NCBI RefSeq assembly: GCF_051967575.1
Contig: NZ_JBQCJW010000008.1
Coordinates: forward strand, 100,360 to 164,359
Origin: Solibacillus silvestris_B
GTDB lineage: Bacteria; Bacillota; Bacilli; Bacillales_A; Planococcaceae
Length of the DNA stretch: 64,000 bases
Direction of reading: 5' to 3'
In this document: positions 34,399 through 43,487 of the stretch, piece after piece
Layout of the letters: each line of letters begins with the position of its first letter
Numbering within the stretch: the first letter of the stretch is position 1
Program-made: the position numbers and the translations under genes
The notes under the pieces: model-generated
The model's database searches: none
Told to the model about the DNA's origin: nothing
What the model saw: only the letters and a program-made list of their open reading frames with translations

Positions 34399-35895
34399 AT
34401 GATTGAAATGAAGGGCATAAGAAAAGCATTCAGTGGCAATGTCGTATTAAACAATGTTGAATTCACGTTATTAAATGGTGAAATCCACGCGCTAATGGGG
34501 GAAAATGGGGCCGGTAAATCAACAATGATGAAAATTTTAGCCGGCATCTACTCACGTGATCATGGTGATGTGCTAGTAGACGGACAGTCATATACATTTA
34601 CTTCTGCAAAGGACGCAGAAAGTTTAGGCATTCACGTGATTCACCAAGAATTGAATATTCTCCCGCATCTATCTGTTGCGGAAAACCTGTTTTTAGGAAA
34701 AGAAAAAACAGTCGGACGCACGGGCTTCCTGCGTACTCGTGAAATGAACAAAGAAGCACAGACACTATTAGCAAAGCTCGGTTTACACATTGATGTGCGC
34801 CAGCCTGCCGGTTCCTTATCAGTCGGGAAACAACAAATAATTGAAATTGCCAAGGCGATCAATTCAGAAGCAAAATATATCGTAATGGATGAACCGACAG
34901 CTGCGTTAACAGACCGTGAAATTGAAACGCTTTTCGAAACGATCCGCGAACTGAAAGCAAAAGGAATTTCATTTGTTTATATTTCACATCGTATGGAGGA
35001 AATTTTTGCGATTTGTGATCGCATTACCATTTTGCGAGACGGTGAATATGTCGGCGTTCGTGAAATTCCAAACACAACCTTTGATGAAATTGTCCAAATG
35101 ATGGTCGGACGCGAGCTAGGTGAACGCTTCCCAAGCCGTGATGCGAAAATCGGGGACGTTGCTTTGGAAGTAAAAGGGTTAACATGTCCTGCGGTATGCA
35201 AAGATATTAACTTTCAGATTCGTAAAGGGGAAATCCTGGCATTTGCCGGTTTAATGGGGGCAGGCCGTACAGAAGTGGCACAAGCAATTTTCGGAAGCCG
35301 TAAAAAGTCAAAGGGTGAAATTTTCATCCATGGAAAAAAAGCGACGATTAAAAATCCGATCCAAGCGATGAAATACGGCATCGGTTTTGTGACGGAGGAC
35401 CGTAAAACAGAAGGTCTTTTGTTAGATTTTTCAATTAAACAAAATATGTTTTTGACGGATTTAACAACGATTGCAAAGGGTGGCTTTATACAAGCACAAC
35501 ACGAGCAATTACAGGCTGCAAAATATATTGAGCAGCTAAATATTCGCTGCAGTGGCGCAACACAGACTGTTGGCTCCTTAAGTGGCGGGAATCAGCAAAA
35601 AGTAGTCATCGCAAAATGGTTGAATACAAGACCGGATATTTTAATTTTAGATGAACCTACCCGCGGCGTTGATATTGGCGCGAAAAAGGAAATCTACTCC
35701 ATTATAAATAAATTAGCTGAGGAAGGTGTAGCCATTTTAATGATTTCGTCAGAGCTTCCGGAAGTTTTAGGAATGGCGGATCGTGTAATGGTCATGCAAG
35801 AAGGACGTCAAACAGCTATTTTAGACAATGTTGATTTAACACAGGAAACAATTATGCATTATGCAACAGGAGGAGAAGAAGTTGTTCAAAACTAG
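34399..35895 (+). CDS. rbsA: Ribose ABC importer ATPase RbsA
   Basis: 498-residue fused two-domain ATPase. First domain: GENGAGKST (about 35-43) Walker A, LSVGKQQ signature, VMDEPTAALT. Second domain: GLMGAGRTE degenerate P-loop, SLSGGNQQK signature, LILDEPTRGVD. Energises ribose uptake with RbsC and RbsB at the membrane. Confidence 0.95.
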   Translation: MIEMKGIRKAFSGNVVLNNVEFTLLNGEIHALMGENGAGKSTMMKILAGIYSRDHGDVLVDGQSYTFTSAKDAESLGIHVIHQELNILPHLSVAENLFLGKEKTVGRTGFLRTREMNKEAQTLLAKLGLHIDVRQPAGSLSVGKQQIIEIAKAINSEAKYIVMDEPTAALTDREIETLFETIRELKAKGISFVYISHRMEEIFAICDRITILRDGEYVGVREIPNTTFDEIVQMMVGRELGERFPSRDAKIGDVALEVKGLTCPAVCKDINFQIRKGEILAFAGLMGAGRTEVAQAIFGSRKKSKGEIFIHGKKATIKNPIQAMKYGIGFVTEDRKTEGLLLDFSIKQNMFLTDLTTIAKGGFIQAQHEQLQAAKYIEQLNIRCSGATQTVGSLSGGNQQKVVIAKWLNTRPDILILDEPTRGVDIGAKKEIYSIINKLAEEGVAILMISSELPEVLGMADRVMVMQEGRQTAILDNVDLTQETIMHYATGGEEVVQN

Positions 35896-36823
35896 CTCAA
35901 AAGAAATGTTGGGAAAGCTAGGTCCTCTTTTAGGATTATTTTTAATTGTAATTGTCATTACGATTTTAAATCCAAGCTTTATGACAACAGATAATATTTT
36001 AAATATTCTACGCCAAGTATCGATCAGCGCGCTCATTGCATTTGGTATGACTTTTGTTATTTTAACGGGCGGCATTGATTTATCGGTCGGCTCGACATTG
36101 GCCCTTACTGGTGCAGTTGGTGCCACAATGCTTGCTTCAGGGATGGACCCTGTGTTGACGATTTTCACAGCATTATTGTTAGGGGCAATTCTTGGTGCTG
36201 TAAATGGGATCATTATTGCAAAAGGGAAAGTCGCACCATTCATCGCAACATTGGCAACAATGACGATTTACCGTGGATTAACGTTAGTGTATACGGATGG
36301 TCGCCCTGTTTCAAACTTAGGAAATGAAATTACATTCCAAATGTTAGGAAAAGGATATTTCTTCGGTATCCCTGTTCCGGTATGTACAATGATTCTAGCT
36401 TTCATTGCGTTATATGTAATTATGCATAAAACAACATTCGGCCGCCGTGTTTATGCTGTAGGTGGCAATGAAGCGGCTTCTAAATTATCGGGAATCAATG
36501 TGGATCGTGTAAAAATTGCAGTATATTCGTTAACAGGTATGTTAGCTGCTTTGTCCGCTCTGATTTTAACATCTCGTCTAAACTCTGCACAGCCAACAGC
36601 AGGGACATCTTATGAATTGGATGCAATCGCAGCAGTCGTTTTAGGAGGAACAAGTTTAACAGGCGGTAAAGGCTGGATTTTCGGTACATTAGTCGGTGCC
36701 TTAATTATCGGTGTGCTGAATAACGGTTTAAACTTAATCGGTGTTTCTTCATTCTTCCAGCAAGTAGTAAAAGGAATTGTTATTTTAATCGCGGTGTTAA
36801 TTGACCGTAAAAAAACAGCGTAG
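35882..36823 (+). CDS. rbsC: Ribose ABC importer permease RbsC
   Basis: About 313-residue permease with 8-10 membrane segments; LTGGIDLSVGSTLALTGAV and AAVVLGGTSLTGGKG are family marks. The likely start is TTG at 35882, 6 bases after GGAGGAG and overlapping rbsA by 14 bases. The ATG at 35861 lacks a proper site, although it would add 7 residues. Confidence 0.9.
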   Translation: MFKTSSKEMLGKLGPLLGLFLIVIVITILNPSFMTTDNILNILRQVSISALIAFGMTFVILTGGIDLSVGSTLALTGAVGATMLASGMDPVLTIFTALLLGAILGAVNGIIIAKGKVAPFIATLATMTIYRGLTLVYTDGRPVSNLGNEITFQMLGKGYFFGIPVPVCTMILAFIALYVIMHKTTFGRRVYAVGGNEAASKLSGINVDRVKIAVYSLTGMLAALSALILTSRLNSAQPTAGTSYELDAIAAVVLGGTSLTGGKGWIFGTLVGALIIGVLNNGLNLIGVSSFFQQVVKGIVILIAVLIDRKKTA

Positions 36824-36838
36824 AAGGAGGTCATTAGC

Positions 36839-37777
36839 GTGAAAAAACAAGTAATATTTTTAATGGCACTTTTGGCCGCAGTAATATTATCGGCTTGTTC
36901 GGTAAAACCAGGCTTCTCTTTGGAGCCTTCTTTCGGAACATCCGCTGCATCTACAGAGAGCAGCAATGAGATATTGACAATCGGTTTATCTATTTCAACT
37001 TTAAATAATCCGTTCTTCGTAACGCTAAGCGAAAATGCAGAAGCAAAGGCAAAAGAGCTCGGTGCGAAAACAACGATTGTCGATGCGCAGGATAATGCGT
37101 CTAAACAAGCTTCCGATATTGAAGATCTGATCCAGCAAAACGTTGATTTGATCATCATTAATCCGGTAGATTCTATTGCTGTTGCAACTGCTGTTGAATC
37201 TGCAAATGCTTTAAATATTCCTGTCATCACGGTAGACCGTTCATCTGAAGGTGGCGAAGTTGTATCACATATCGCCTCTGATAACGTGGCGGGCGGGGTG
37301 CTTGCCGGAGACTATATTACAAAGCTGGTTGGTGAAGGTGCCAAAGTTGTTGAATTAGAAGGTGTCGCAGGGTCGTCTGCTGCGCGTGACCGTGGACAAG
37401 GGTTCAATGAAGCTGTCACAGGTATATTGGACGTCGTTACAAAGCAAACAGCGAACTTTAACCGTTCAGAAGGCTTAACAGTAATGGAGAATATCCTGCA
37501 ATCCAACCCAGATGTTACTGCCGTATTTGCACACAATGACGAAATGGCATTAGGTGCACAAGAAGCAATTTCGGCTTCAGGTAAGAAGATTGTAGTAGTC
37601 GGCTTTGATGCAACCGACGATGCGGTAGCTGCTGTAAAAGCAGGACGTCTAGCTGCAACGGTTGCGCAAAAACCAGATGAGATCGGAAAAATCGCGATGG
37701 AAACGGCGGTTGCTTATTTAAATGGGGAAACTGTTGAAGAAGTTATTCCGGTCAATCTTGAATTAATTACAAAATAA
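36839..37777 (+). CDS. rbsB: Ribose-binding lipoprotein RbsB
   Basis: 312-residue substrate-binding protein starting at GTG with GAAGGAGG upstream. Lipoprotein signal: basic start, hydrophobic stretch, lipobox LSAC (C20). Mature protein shows ITVDRSSEGGEVVSHIASDN and VFAHNDEMALGAQEA, typical of ribose/galactose binders. Captures ribose outside the membrane for RbsC. Last gene of the operon. Confidence 0.95.
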   Translation: MKKQVIFLMALLAAVILSACSVKPGFSLEPSFGTSAASTESSNEILTIGLSISTLNNPFFVTLSENAEAKAKELGAKTTIVDAQDNASKQASDIEDLIQQNVDLIIINPVDSIAVATAVESANALNIPVITVDRSSEGGEVVSHIASDNVAGGVLAGDYITKLVGEGAKVVELEGVAGSSAARDRGQGFNEAVTGILDVVTKQTANFNRSEGLTVMENILQSNPDVTAVFAHNDEMALGAQEAISASGKKIVVVGFDATDDAVAAVKAGRLAATVAQKPDEIGKIAMETAVAYLNGETVEEVIPVNLELITK

Positions 37778-37822
37778 TAAAGCATGAAACAGCATATAAT
37801 AATGCTCTTTCGTCTTTATAGG

Positions 37823-37859
37823 CTGCCACAACAAGAGGTTTATTATTGTGGCAGTTTTT
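37823..37859 (+). terminator. Terminator of the rbs operon
   Basis: Perfect 9-bp stem CTGCCACAA / TTGTGGCAG (37823-37831 with 37846-37854), then TTTTT. Confidence 0.9.
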
Positions 37860-37979
37860 ATTTTCGAAATAACTTAACCATTCATAAGTACGGCTTGAAA
37901 TACAATTTGCTCAATACAATGCCTAAAATGTTTAGAACTAAGCAAAGAAGCCCCATCCCCTTAATCTTTTTAAAACAGA

Positions 37980-38020
37980 AAAAGTACAGCCAAGGCAAAT
38001 TAAGCCTATGCTGTACTTTT
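37980..38020 (-). terminator. Terminator of the rpsF-ssb-rpsR operon
   Basis: AAAAGTACAGC / GCTGTACTTTT stem (37980-37990 with 38010-38020) with an inner GGC/GCC pair; works on either strand, just after rpsR. Confidence 0.85.
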
Positions 38021-38028
38021 AAAAGATA

Positions 38029-38265
38029 TTATTTATCTTCAGCAACGAATGGTAATAATGCCATAATACGTGAAACTTTGATTGCAGATGTAAGTTTACG
38101 TTGGTATTTAGCAGAAGTACCAGTTACGCGACGTGGTAAAATTTTACCGCGCTCAGAGATGAATTTCTTTAAAAGATCTACATCTTTGTAGTCGATGTGC
38201 GTAATGTTGTTTGAAGTGAAGTAGCAAACTTTACGGCGTTTGCGGCCTCCGCGACGTGGTGCCAT
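38029..38265 (-). CDS. rpsR: 30S ribosomal protein S18
   Basis: 78 residues, MAPRRGGRKRRKVCYF start and C-terminal AIKVSRIMALLPFV; full length. Binds with S6 in the 30S platform. Last gene of the rpsF-ssb-rpsR operon. Confidence 0.97.
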   Translation of the reverse strand: MAPRRGGRKRRKVCYFTSNNITHIDYKDVDLLKKFISERGKILPRRVTGTSAKYQRKLTSAIKVSRIMALLPFVAEDK

Positions 38266-38309
38266 TATCGTGTTCCTCCTTTTAATTTTTAATTGCAGAT
38301 GTGAAGCTC

Positions 38310-38870
38310 TTAGAACGGTAAATCGTCTTCGGAAACTTCGATTGGTCCTTTACTGTTCGCAAAAGGATCTTCATCTACACGTGTATAATTTTGCTGATTT
38401 TGAGGTGGCTGTTGATAAGAACCGTAAGAATCCTGTGGTTGCGCGCCTCCAAATTGCTGGTTTGGCTGGTTATATGATGGCTGGCCACCATAGTTTTGCC
38501 CACCGCTATATTGTTGACCTTGTGTACCTTGAGATGCATTAGCTCCTCCGCGCGGCTCCAAGAACTGCACCGAATCAGCAACTACATCTGTCGTGTATAC
38601 ACGCTTTCCATCTTGTCCTTCAAAGCTACCTGTTTGAATACGACCTTCTACACCAATCAAGCTTCCTTTTCTCATGAAGTTTGCTAAGTTTTCAGCTTGC
38701 TTTCTCCAAGCAATACAGCCTATGAAATCTGCTTCGCGTTCACCTGACTGGCTCGAAAATGTACGGTTTACGGCAATCGTAAAACGTGCCATTGGAACTC
38801 CACTCGGTGTGTAACGAAGCTCTGGATCCTTTGTAAGCCTTCCGACTAATACAACACGGTTAATCATCAA
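38310..38870 (-). CDS. ssb: Single-stranded DNA-binding protein SsbA
   Basis: 186 residues: OB-fold (1-110, MMINRVVLVGRLTKDPELRYT), a Q/G/N/Y-rich flexible linker, and the acidic tip EVSEDDLPF that docks RecO, PriA and other partners. Lies between rpsF and rpsR as in Bacillus. Confidence 0.97.
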   Translation of the reverse strand: MMINRVVLVGRLTKDPELRYTPSGVPMARFTIAVNRTFSSQSGEREADFIGCIAWRKQAENLANFMRKGSLIGVEGRIQTGSFEGQDGKRVYTTDVVADSVQFLEPRGGANASQGTQGQQYSGGQNYGGQPSYNQPNQQFGGAQPQDSYGSYQQPPQNQQNYTRVDEDPFANSKGPIEVSEDDLPF

Positions 38871-38905
38871 TGCACCCTCCTTTTTTCAGCATTTAAGTTT
38901 AAAAA

Positions 38906-39196
38906 TTATTTTTCCTCTTCGCGTACTGCGATATGACGGATGATGTCTTCGCTGATGTTCGCTAAACGAGTGTATTCGTTGATTGCTTCATTACCAGCGT
39001 TAACTTTCACGATTTGGTAGAAACCTTCGCGGAAGTCATTGATTTCGTAAGCTAAACGACGCTTACCCCAATCTTTTGCTTCTGTGATTTCTGCGCCATT
39101 TGAAGTTAAGATGTCGTTGAAACGCTCTACTAAAGCTTTCTTCGCTTCTTCTTCAATGTTTGGGCGGATGATGTACATTAATTCGTACTTTCTCAT
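38906..39196 (-). CDS. rpsF: 30S ribosomal protein S6
   Basis: 96 residues starting MRKYELMYIIRPN. The start at 39196 is taken because the GTG at 39208 sits directly on the GGAGG. S6 in this group often binds with S18 to its own leader; the leader (39197-39280) is about 85 bases and contains a CTCCTATTTAATAGGAG-like hairpin. Confidence 0.96.
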   Translation of the reverse strand: MRKYELMYIIRPNIEEEAKKALVERFNDILTSNGAEITEAKDWGKRRLAYEINDFREGFYQIVKVNAGNEAINEYTRLANISEDIIRHIAVREEEK

Positions 39197-39281
39197 TTGT
39201 GTTTGCACCTCCTTATGGACTTGGGCTCTCCTATTAAATAGGGAGCAAGGAGTAAGTAAATTCTATTACTCACATCAATGA

Positions 39282-39310
39282 ATTGTATCATAGTTGCCTT
39301 TTAGGCGCAA
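39282..39310 (-). promoter_or_regulatory. Promoter of rpsF-ssb-rpsR
   Basis: Minus strand: TTGCGC (39305-39310), 17-base spacer, TACAAT (39282-39287), leaving an ~80-base leader. Confidence 0.65.
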
Positions 39311-39733
39311 CCTAATATACCTCTTAATGTTTATTCAATTTTTGTTATTTTCATTAAATCAGATTATGTATATATAATTGTGTAAAATCGAATAGTTATA
39401 TCCATTCCTGAATAATTGATTGTGCAACTAAATATGAGGGGGAATATTATGCGAAATTTTAGGATTATATTTTGTCGATTGACGATTATGGTGCTGAAGT
39501 TGAGGATTAAATGAATGAAGTTATCCCCTTTCTTCCATGCCCACGCCCTCCTTACAAAAACTGAACGCAGCATAAATAGCTTTTCAAGAAATCTTACATA
39601 AGAATGAGCATTCGACATTAAAAAAGCCGATTTTCCGGCATGTTGAATACATGGGCAAATCAGCTTTTTTGTTGATTTATAGATATCATAATTGATTTTA
39701 CAGCCAGAAGTAAGCATCTCAGCAATGCTACTT
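39311..39733. other. Spacer between ychF and rpsF
   Basis: Holds the ychF terminator and, at 39450-39512, a 20-codon plus-strand frame with AGGGGG upstream that may be chance. The 117-codon minus-strand frame over it (39364-39717) overlaps the terminator and has no ribosome-binding site, so it is not accepted. Confidence 0.5.
39620..39670 (-). terminator. Terminator after ychF
   Basis: Stem 39620-39633 with 39657-39670 (AAATCAGCTTTTTT pairs with AAAAAAGCCGATTT), with an inner GCCGATTTtcCGGC alternative. Confidence 0.75.
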
Positions 39734-40834
39734 TTATACGTTAAACAGGAATTCCATTACATCGCCGTCTTGCACTTCATATTCTTTCCCTTCAAGACGC
39801 AAGCGACCTGCTTCTTTAGCAGCCGGTTTCGAACCATATTGCACTAAATCGGAAAATGAAACAGTTTCCGCACGAATGAAACCACGCTCAAAATCAGTAT
39901 GGATAATGCCTGCACATTGTGGAGCCTTCATTCCTTTACGGAAAGTCCAAGCGCGAACTTCCTGCACACCGGCCGTGAAGTAAGTAGCCAAACCTAATAA
40001 GCTATATGATGCTTTAATCAGTTGGTCCAATCCTGACTCAGGAATACCTAGCTCATTTAAAAATTCCTTCTTTTCGTCATCTTCCAATTCGGAAATTTCT
40101 TCTTCAATTTTTGCGCAAATTGTAATAACTTCCGCGCCCTCTTTAGCAGCATATTCCTGTACCATCTGTAAATATTTGTTTTCAGATGGATCCGCCACCT
40201 CTTCTTCTGAAACGTTCGCCACATAAAGCATAGGTTTAATTGTAAGTAAGTGAAGCCCTTTAATGACCTTTTTCTCGTCATCCGATAATTCTACAGAACG
40301 TGCAGGTTTTTCAGCCTCTAATGCTTCTTTGATTTTTAATAGAATAGGCTCTTCCACCATAGCCTCTTTATCTTTTTGCTTCGCCATTTTCGCTACTCGC
40401 TGAATGCGTTTTTCCACTGATTCCATATCTGCTAAAATGAGCTCTAAATTAATAACTTCGATGTCGTCAATCGGATTTACTGTTCCGGCAACATGTGTAA
40501 TATTTTCATCTTCAAAGCAACGCACAACTTGGCAAATCGCGTCTACTTCACGAATATGGGATAAAAATTTATTCCCGAGACCTTCACCAGTGGAGGCGCC
40601 TTTTACGATGCCTGCAATATCTGTAAATTCAAATGTTGTCGGGACAGTTTTCTTTGGTGTGACTAATTCCGTCAATTTTTCAAGTCGCTCATCAGGAACC
40701 GTTACACTACCTACATTTGGTTCAATCGTTGCGAATGGATAGTTAGCGGCAAGCGCACCTGCTTTTGTAATTGCGTTGAATAAAGTCGATTTCCCTACGT
40801 TCGGTAAACCAACGATACCTGCTGTTAATGCCAT
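39734..40834 (-). CDS. ychF: Redox/ribosome-associated ATPase YchF
   Basis: 366-residue Obg-like P-loop protein that prefers ATP. Walker A GLPNVGKSTLFNAITKAG (8-25), FTDIAGIVKGAS switch, and a C-terminal TGS domain (GVQEVRAWTFRKG... EGKEYEVQDGDVMEF). The NKxD position reads NVSE, as usual in YchF. Binds ribosomes; part of the conserved rpsF-proximal block. Confidence 0.96.
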   Translation of the reverse strand: MALTAGIVGLPNVGKSTLFNAITKAGALAANYPFATIEPNVGSVTVPDERLEKLTELVTPKKTVPTTFEFTDIAGIVKGASTGEGLGNKFLSHIREVDAICQVVRCFEDENITHVAGTVNPIDDIEVINLELILADMESVEKRIQRVAKMAKQKDKEAMVEEPILLKIKEALEAEKPARSVELSDDEKKVIKGLHLLTIKPMLYVANVSEEEVADPSENKYLQMVQEYAAKEGAEVITICAKIEEEISELEDDEKKEFLNELGIPESGLDQLIKASYSLLGLATYFTAGVQEVRAWTFRKGMKAPQCAGIIHTDFERGFIRAETVSFSDLVQYGSKPAAKEAGRLRLEGKEYEVQDGDVMEFLFNV

Positions 40835-40927
40835 TGTGACACAACCTTTCTATGTTCAGTTCATTTTTTTAAATTTCTATAACCTTGTCTATTATATTGA
40901 TTACATACATAAAAGTCTATTTTGCTT

Positions 40928-41128
40928 TTATGCTTGTTCTGCATGACGCAAAATTTTCTTCATTTTTTTCTCGAATTCACGGCGCGGAATCATAACACTA
41001 TGGCCGCAGCCCTCACATTTTATGCGGATATCGGCACCTAGACGAATCACCTTCCATTCGTTCGTACCACAAGGATGCTGTTTTTTCATTTCCACAACAT
41101 CGTTTAGACTGTACTGTTTTGCTTCCAT
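40928..41128 (-). CDS. DUF951 small zinc-finger-like protein
   Basis: 66 residues: VVEMKKQHPCGTNEWKVIRLGADIRIKCEGCGHSVMI. HPCG and CEGC supply four-point metal ligands. Function unknown; conserved next to ychF in Firmicutes. GGAGG upstream; 3 bases after the MscS gene, so co-transcribed. Confidence 0.9.
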   Translation of the reverse strand: MEAKQYSLNDVVEMKKQHPCGTNEWKVIRLGADIRIKCEGCGHSVMIPRREFEKKMKKILRHAEQA

Positions 41129-41131
41129 TCT

Positions 41132-42028
41132 TTATTCTCCTCCTTGATTTCGCTCATAAAACATCATTTTCGGCACAGCCAACGGAATTCCATTACGCGT
41201 CAAAATATCGATTACATCTTTTCGAATAATGCGGGAAACCCCATGCTGCTGCAGCGGCAATGTTTCAAGTGTGATGCGAATTGTCGCTTCTGTGCTCGTC
41301 GTATTTGTCACACCTATAAATACAGGAGCCGCTATAAGCTCTTCGTACTTGTCAGGTAATGTATTTAAATAATCCTGAATAATCATTTGCACTTTTATAA
41401 TATCGGCATCAAGCGCAACTTGCATATCGATCGAAGCTTTTGAGTTATTAATGGAATAGTTGATGACATCGGTAATACTGCCATTAGGAATAATGAATTG
41501 TTCCCCTGTTATTCCTTTAATTTTCGTCGTGCGGAGACCAATCTCTATTACGGTCCCTTCCGCAGTATTGATTTTTACATAATCTCCAACTCCGAATTGA
41601 TCCTCCAAAATTATGAAGAAGCCTGTAATAACATCTTTCACTAAGTTTTGTGCACCAAAAGCAATCGCCACTGAAGCAATACCGGCACCGGCAAGCAAAC
41701 CTGCTACTTGAATATTCACGGCAGATAAAATCCCCATAATGGCGGAGAAGTACACTAAATAGCTAAGTACGCTTTGCAGTAGCTTAACAATCGTGATTTG
41801 GCGGCGCTCATTATTTCTGACACGCAGCATAAATACACGATGAATGACTTTCTTGCCGACAAACACGACGATATAGGAAATCACGGTAATTGCCACAATC
41901 TTCATGCAAGCCAACATGATCATATCCCAAAAATCCTGGCTTGTGATGTAATCCCAAAGCTTTGTCGTATAACGTGCAAGCCCTTTTAAATCAGTTTTTG
42001 CTAAATCTACACTTAAATCTTCTTCCAT
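41132..42028 (-). CDS. MscS-family mechanosensitive channel
   Basis: About 298 residues with three membrane helices (about 35-60, 80-105, 110-140). The pore helix is VAGLLAGAGIASVAIAFGAQNLVKDVITGF, the MscS signature, followed by the beta domain (DQFGVGDYVKI, GTVIEIGLRTTKIKG, IPNG). Releases solutes upon hypo-osmotic shock. The start ATG at 42028 follows AGAGGTG at 6 bases; the GTG at 42037 is within that site. Confidence 0.93.
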   Translation of the reverse strand: MEEDLSVDLAKTDLKGLARYTTKLWDYITSQDFWDMIMLACMKIVAITVISYIVVFVGKKVIHRVFMLRVRNNERRQITIVKLLQSVLSYLVYFSAIMGILSAVNIQVAGLLAGAGIASVAIAFGAQNLVKDVITGFFIILEDQFGVGDYVKINTAEGTVIEIGLRTTKIKGITGEQFIIPNGSITDVINYSINNSKASIDMQVALDADIIKVQMIIQDYLNTLPDKYEELIAAPVFIGVTNTTSTEATIRITLETLPLQQHGVSRIIRKDVIDILTRNGIPLAVPKMMFYERNQGGE

Positions 42029-42138
42029 TTTTTCCACCTCTTGTATAACAAACTTTCAAATTGAATATACTGTGCATAAATATATCGCATTTCATATTAT
42101 TTCTCGAATAATCTACTTAAATTCAAAGGAGTGACTAA

Positions 42139-42765
42139 ATGACACAAGCCTGTCCACAAAATTATAGCGTCCATTATGAACAGACAAGCGCTGTTTGGGA
42201 GCTAAGTGAAATCTTTTTAAAAATGATTCCGTTTGACCATGAAAAACTTATTTTTTGCTGTATCGGCACGGACCGCTCTACAGGAGATGCGTTAGGTCCC
42301 ATTATCGGTAGCCAGCTGCACCAAACATTTTCCTTTCCATTTCCGATCGTCGGAACATTGCAAGCCCCTCTTCATGCACTGAATATTGTCGAGCGTTACG
42401 AACAGCTCATGAAGGAAAGTGAAAGGCCATTTATTATCGCGATTGATGCATGTTTAGGTGAATCTACGGCGATTGGTTCTATTTTAATCCAACACGGCCC
42501 CCTTTATCCGGGGAAGGCTGTAAAAAAGCAATTGCCCCCAATCGGCGACATTTCAGTTAAAGGAATTGTTAACGTAGGAGGCTTTATGGAAGCGAAAGTG
42601 CTGCAAAATACGAGACTGCATGTTACGTATTCTATGAGTGACAAAATTGTACGCGCACTTGTTTTAGCATGGCAGCGGCATTTATTGAAAAGGAAAAACA
42701 ATCGCTACGAGTATGCCGACCATCAAAATCGCTGGCAGCAAATTGGCTATACGGATTTTCGTTAA
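42139..42765 (+). CDS. yyaC: Spore protease-like YyaC
   Basis: 208-residue YyaC (DUF1256) protein, related to germination protease GPR. CCIGTDRSTGDALGPIIGS near residues 35-55, and AIDACLGESTAIGSI with the acidic pair, are family marks. Made during sporulation in B. subtilis; role unclear. Divergent from mscS. Its last 84 bases overlap the DUF554 gene on the other strand. Confidence 0.9.
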   Translation: MTQACPQNYSVHYEQTSAVWELSEIFLKMIPFDHEKLIFCCIGTDRSTGDALGPIIGSQLHQTFSFPFPIVGTLQAPLHALNIVERYEQLMKESERPFIIAIDACLGESTAIGSILIQHGPLYPGKAVKKQLPPIGDISVKGIVNVGGFMEAKVLQNTRLHVTYSMSDKIVRALVLAWQRHLLKRKNNRYEYADHQNRWQQIGYTDFR

Positions 42766-43389
42766 TCCCGCAATATTCAGCCCGATTGCTAAAATCATAA
42801 TACCGCCCGTTGCCGTCATTTCTTTTATAAATAAGTCTAGAGCATCACTTGGAATATATGTACTAATGACACCGGCAAACAGCGCGATGGTGCCCTGATA
42901 TATAAATACAGGTATAGCTGATAATAGTACGCCAATCCCTAATGTCGAGCCTAAAATAATCGACATGAAACCGTCAATGATTCCTTTAGTTATTAATACA
43001 TTATGATCATTGCGTAATCCGCTATCAAGAGCGCCGATAATTCCCATTGATCCGATGACAAAAATGAGCGATGCAGTCACAAACCCTTCCGCAATCGTTC
43101 CCTTTTGTGCACGTTTTCCAAAAAGGGATTCTATAAATATACCGAAGCGATTAAATTTACCATCAAGGTCAAGCCATTCGCCGATAACCGTACCAATTAT
43201 TAAACTAATGACAATGATAATAAAGTTATTACTTTCCAACCCCATTTGAATACCTAATACTGCAACAACTAAACCGATAATCGACATAACCGTTTGCTGC
43301 ATTGATTCTGGAATATTCTTAAATAACCGGCCAAACAACGCACCGATAATAATTAATAATGCGTTCAAAAATGAGCCTAATAATACCAT
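42682..43389 (-). CDS. DUF554 membrane protein
   Basis: 235-residue protein with 7-8 membrane segments; LLGSFLNALLIIIGALFG start, EWLDLDGKF and FVIGSMGIIGALDSGL blocks of DUF554 (YdfK/YqgA). A transport role is suspected for the family, unproved. AGAGG precedes the ATG. Convergent overlap with yyaC of 84 bases. Confidence 0.88.
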   Translation of the reverse strand: MVLLGSFLNALLIIIGALFGRLFKNIPESMQQTVMSIIGLVVAVLGIQMGLESNNFIIIVISLIIGTVIGEWLDLDGKFNRFGIFIESLFGKRAQKGTIAEGFVTASLIFVIGSMGIIGALDSGLRNDHNVLITKGIIDGFMSIILGSTLGIGVLLSAIPVFIYQGTIALFAGVISTYIPSDALDLFIKEMTATGGIMILAIGLNIAGLTKIRIANLLPAILMVGILVAIVFPFQ

Positions 43390-43454
43390 GAAATTTTCCT
43401 CTTTCTACTCCCTATAATTTTCCCTCATTGCTGCAAATGGCTCTTCATAAAAAA

Positions 43455-43487
43455 TGTGCTGAAACTTCATGCTCAGCACATTTTTTT
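43455..43487 (-). terminator. Terminator of parA-parB
   Basis: Perfect 8-bp stem TGTGCTGA / TCAGCACA with A6 and T7 on the two sides; located right after the parB stop. Confidence 0.8.

Noticed and set aside
37784..38191. 135-codon plus-strand frame
   Set aside because: Runs over two terminators and is antisense to rpsR.
39364..39717. 117-codon minus-strand frame after ychF
   Set aside because: Covers the ychF terminator, no ribosome-binding site, no family resemblance.
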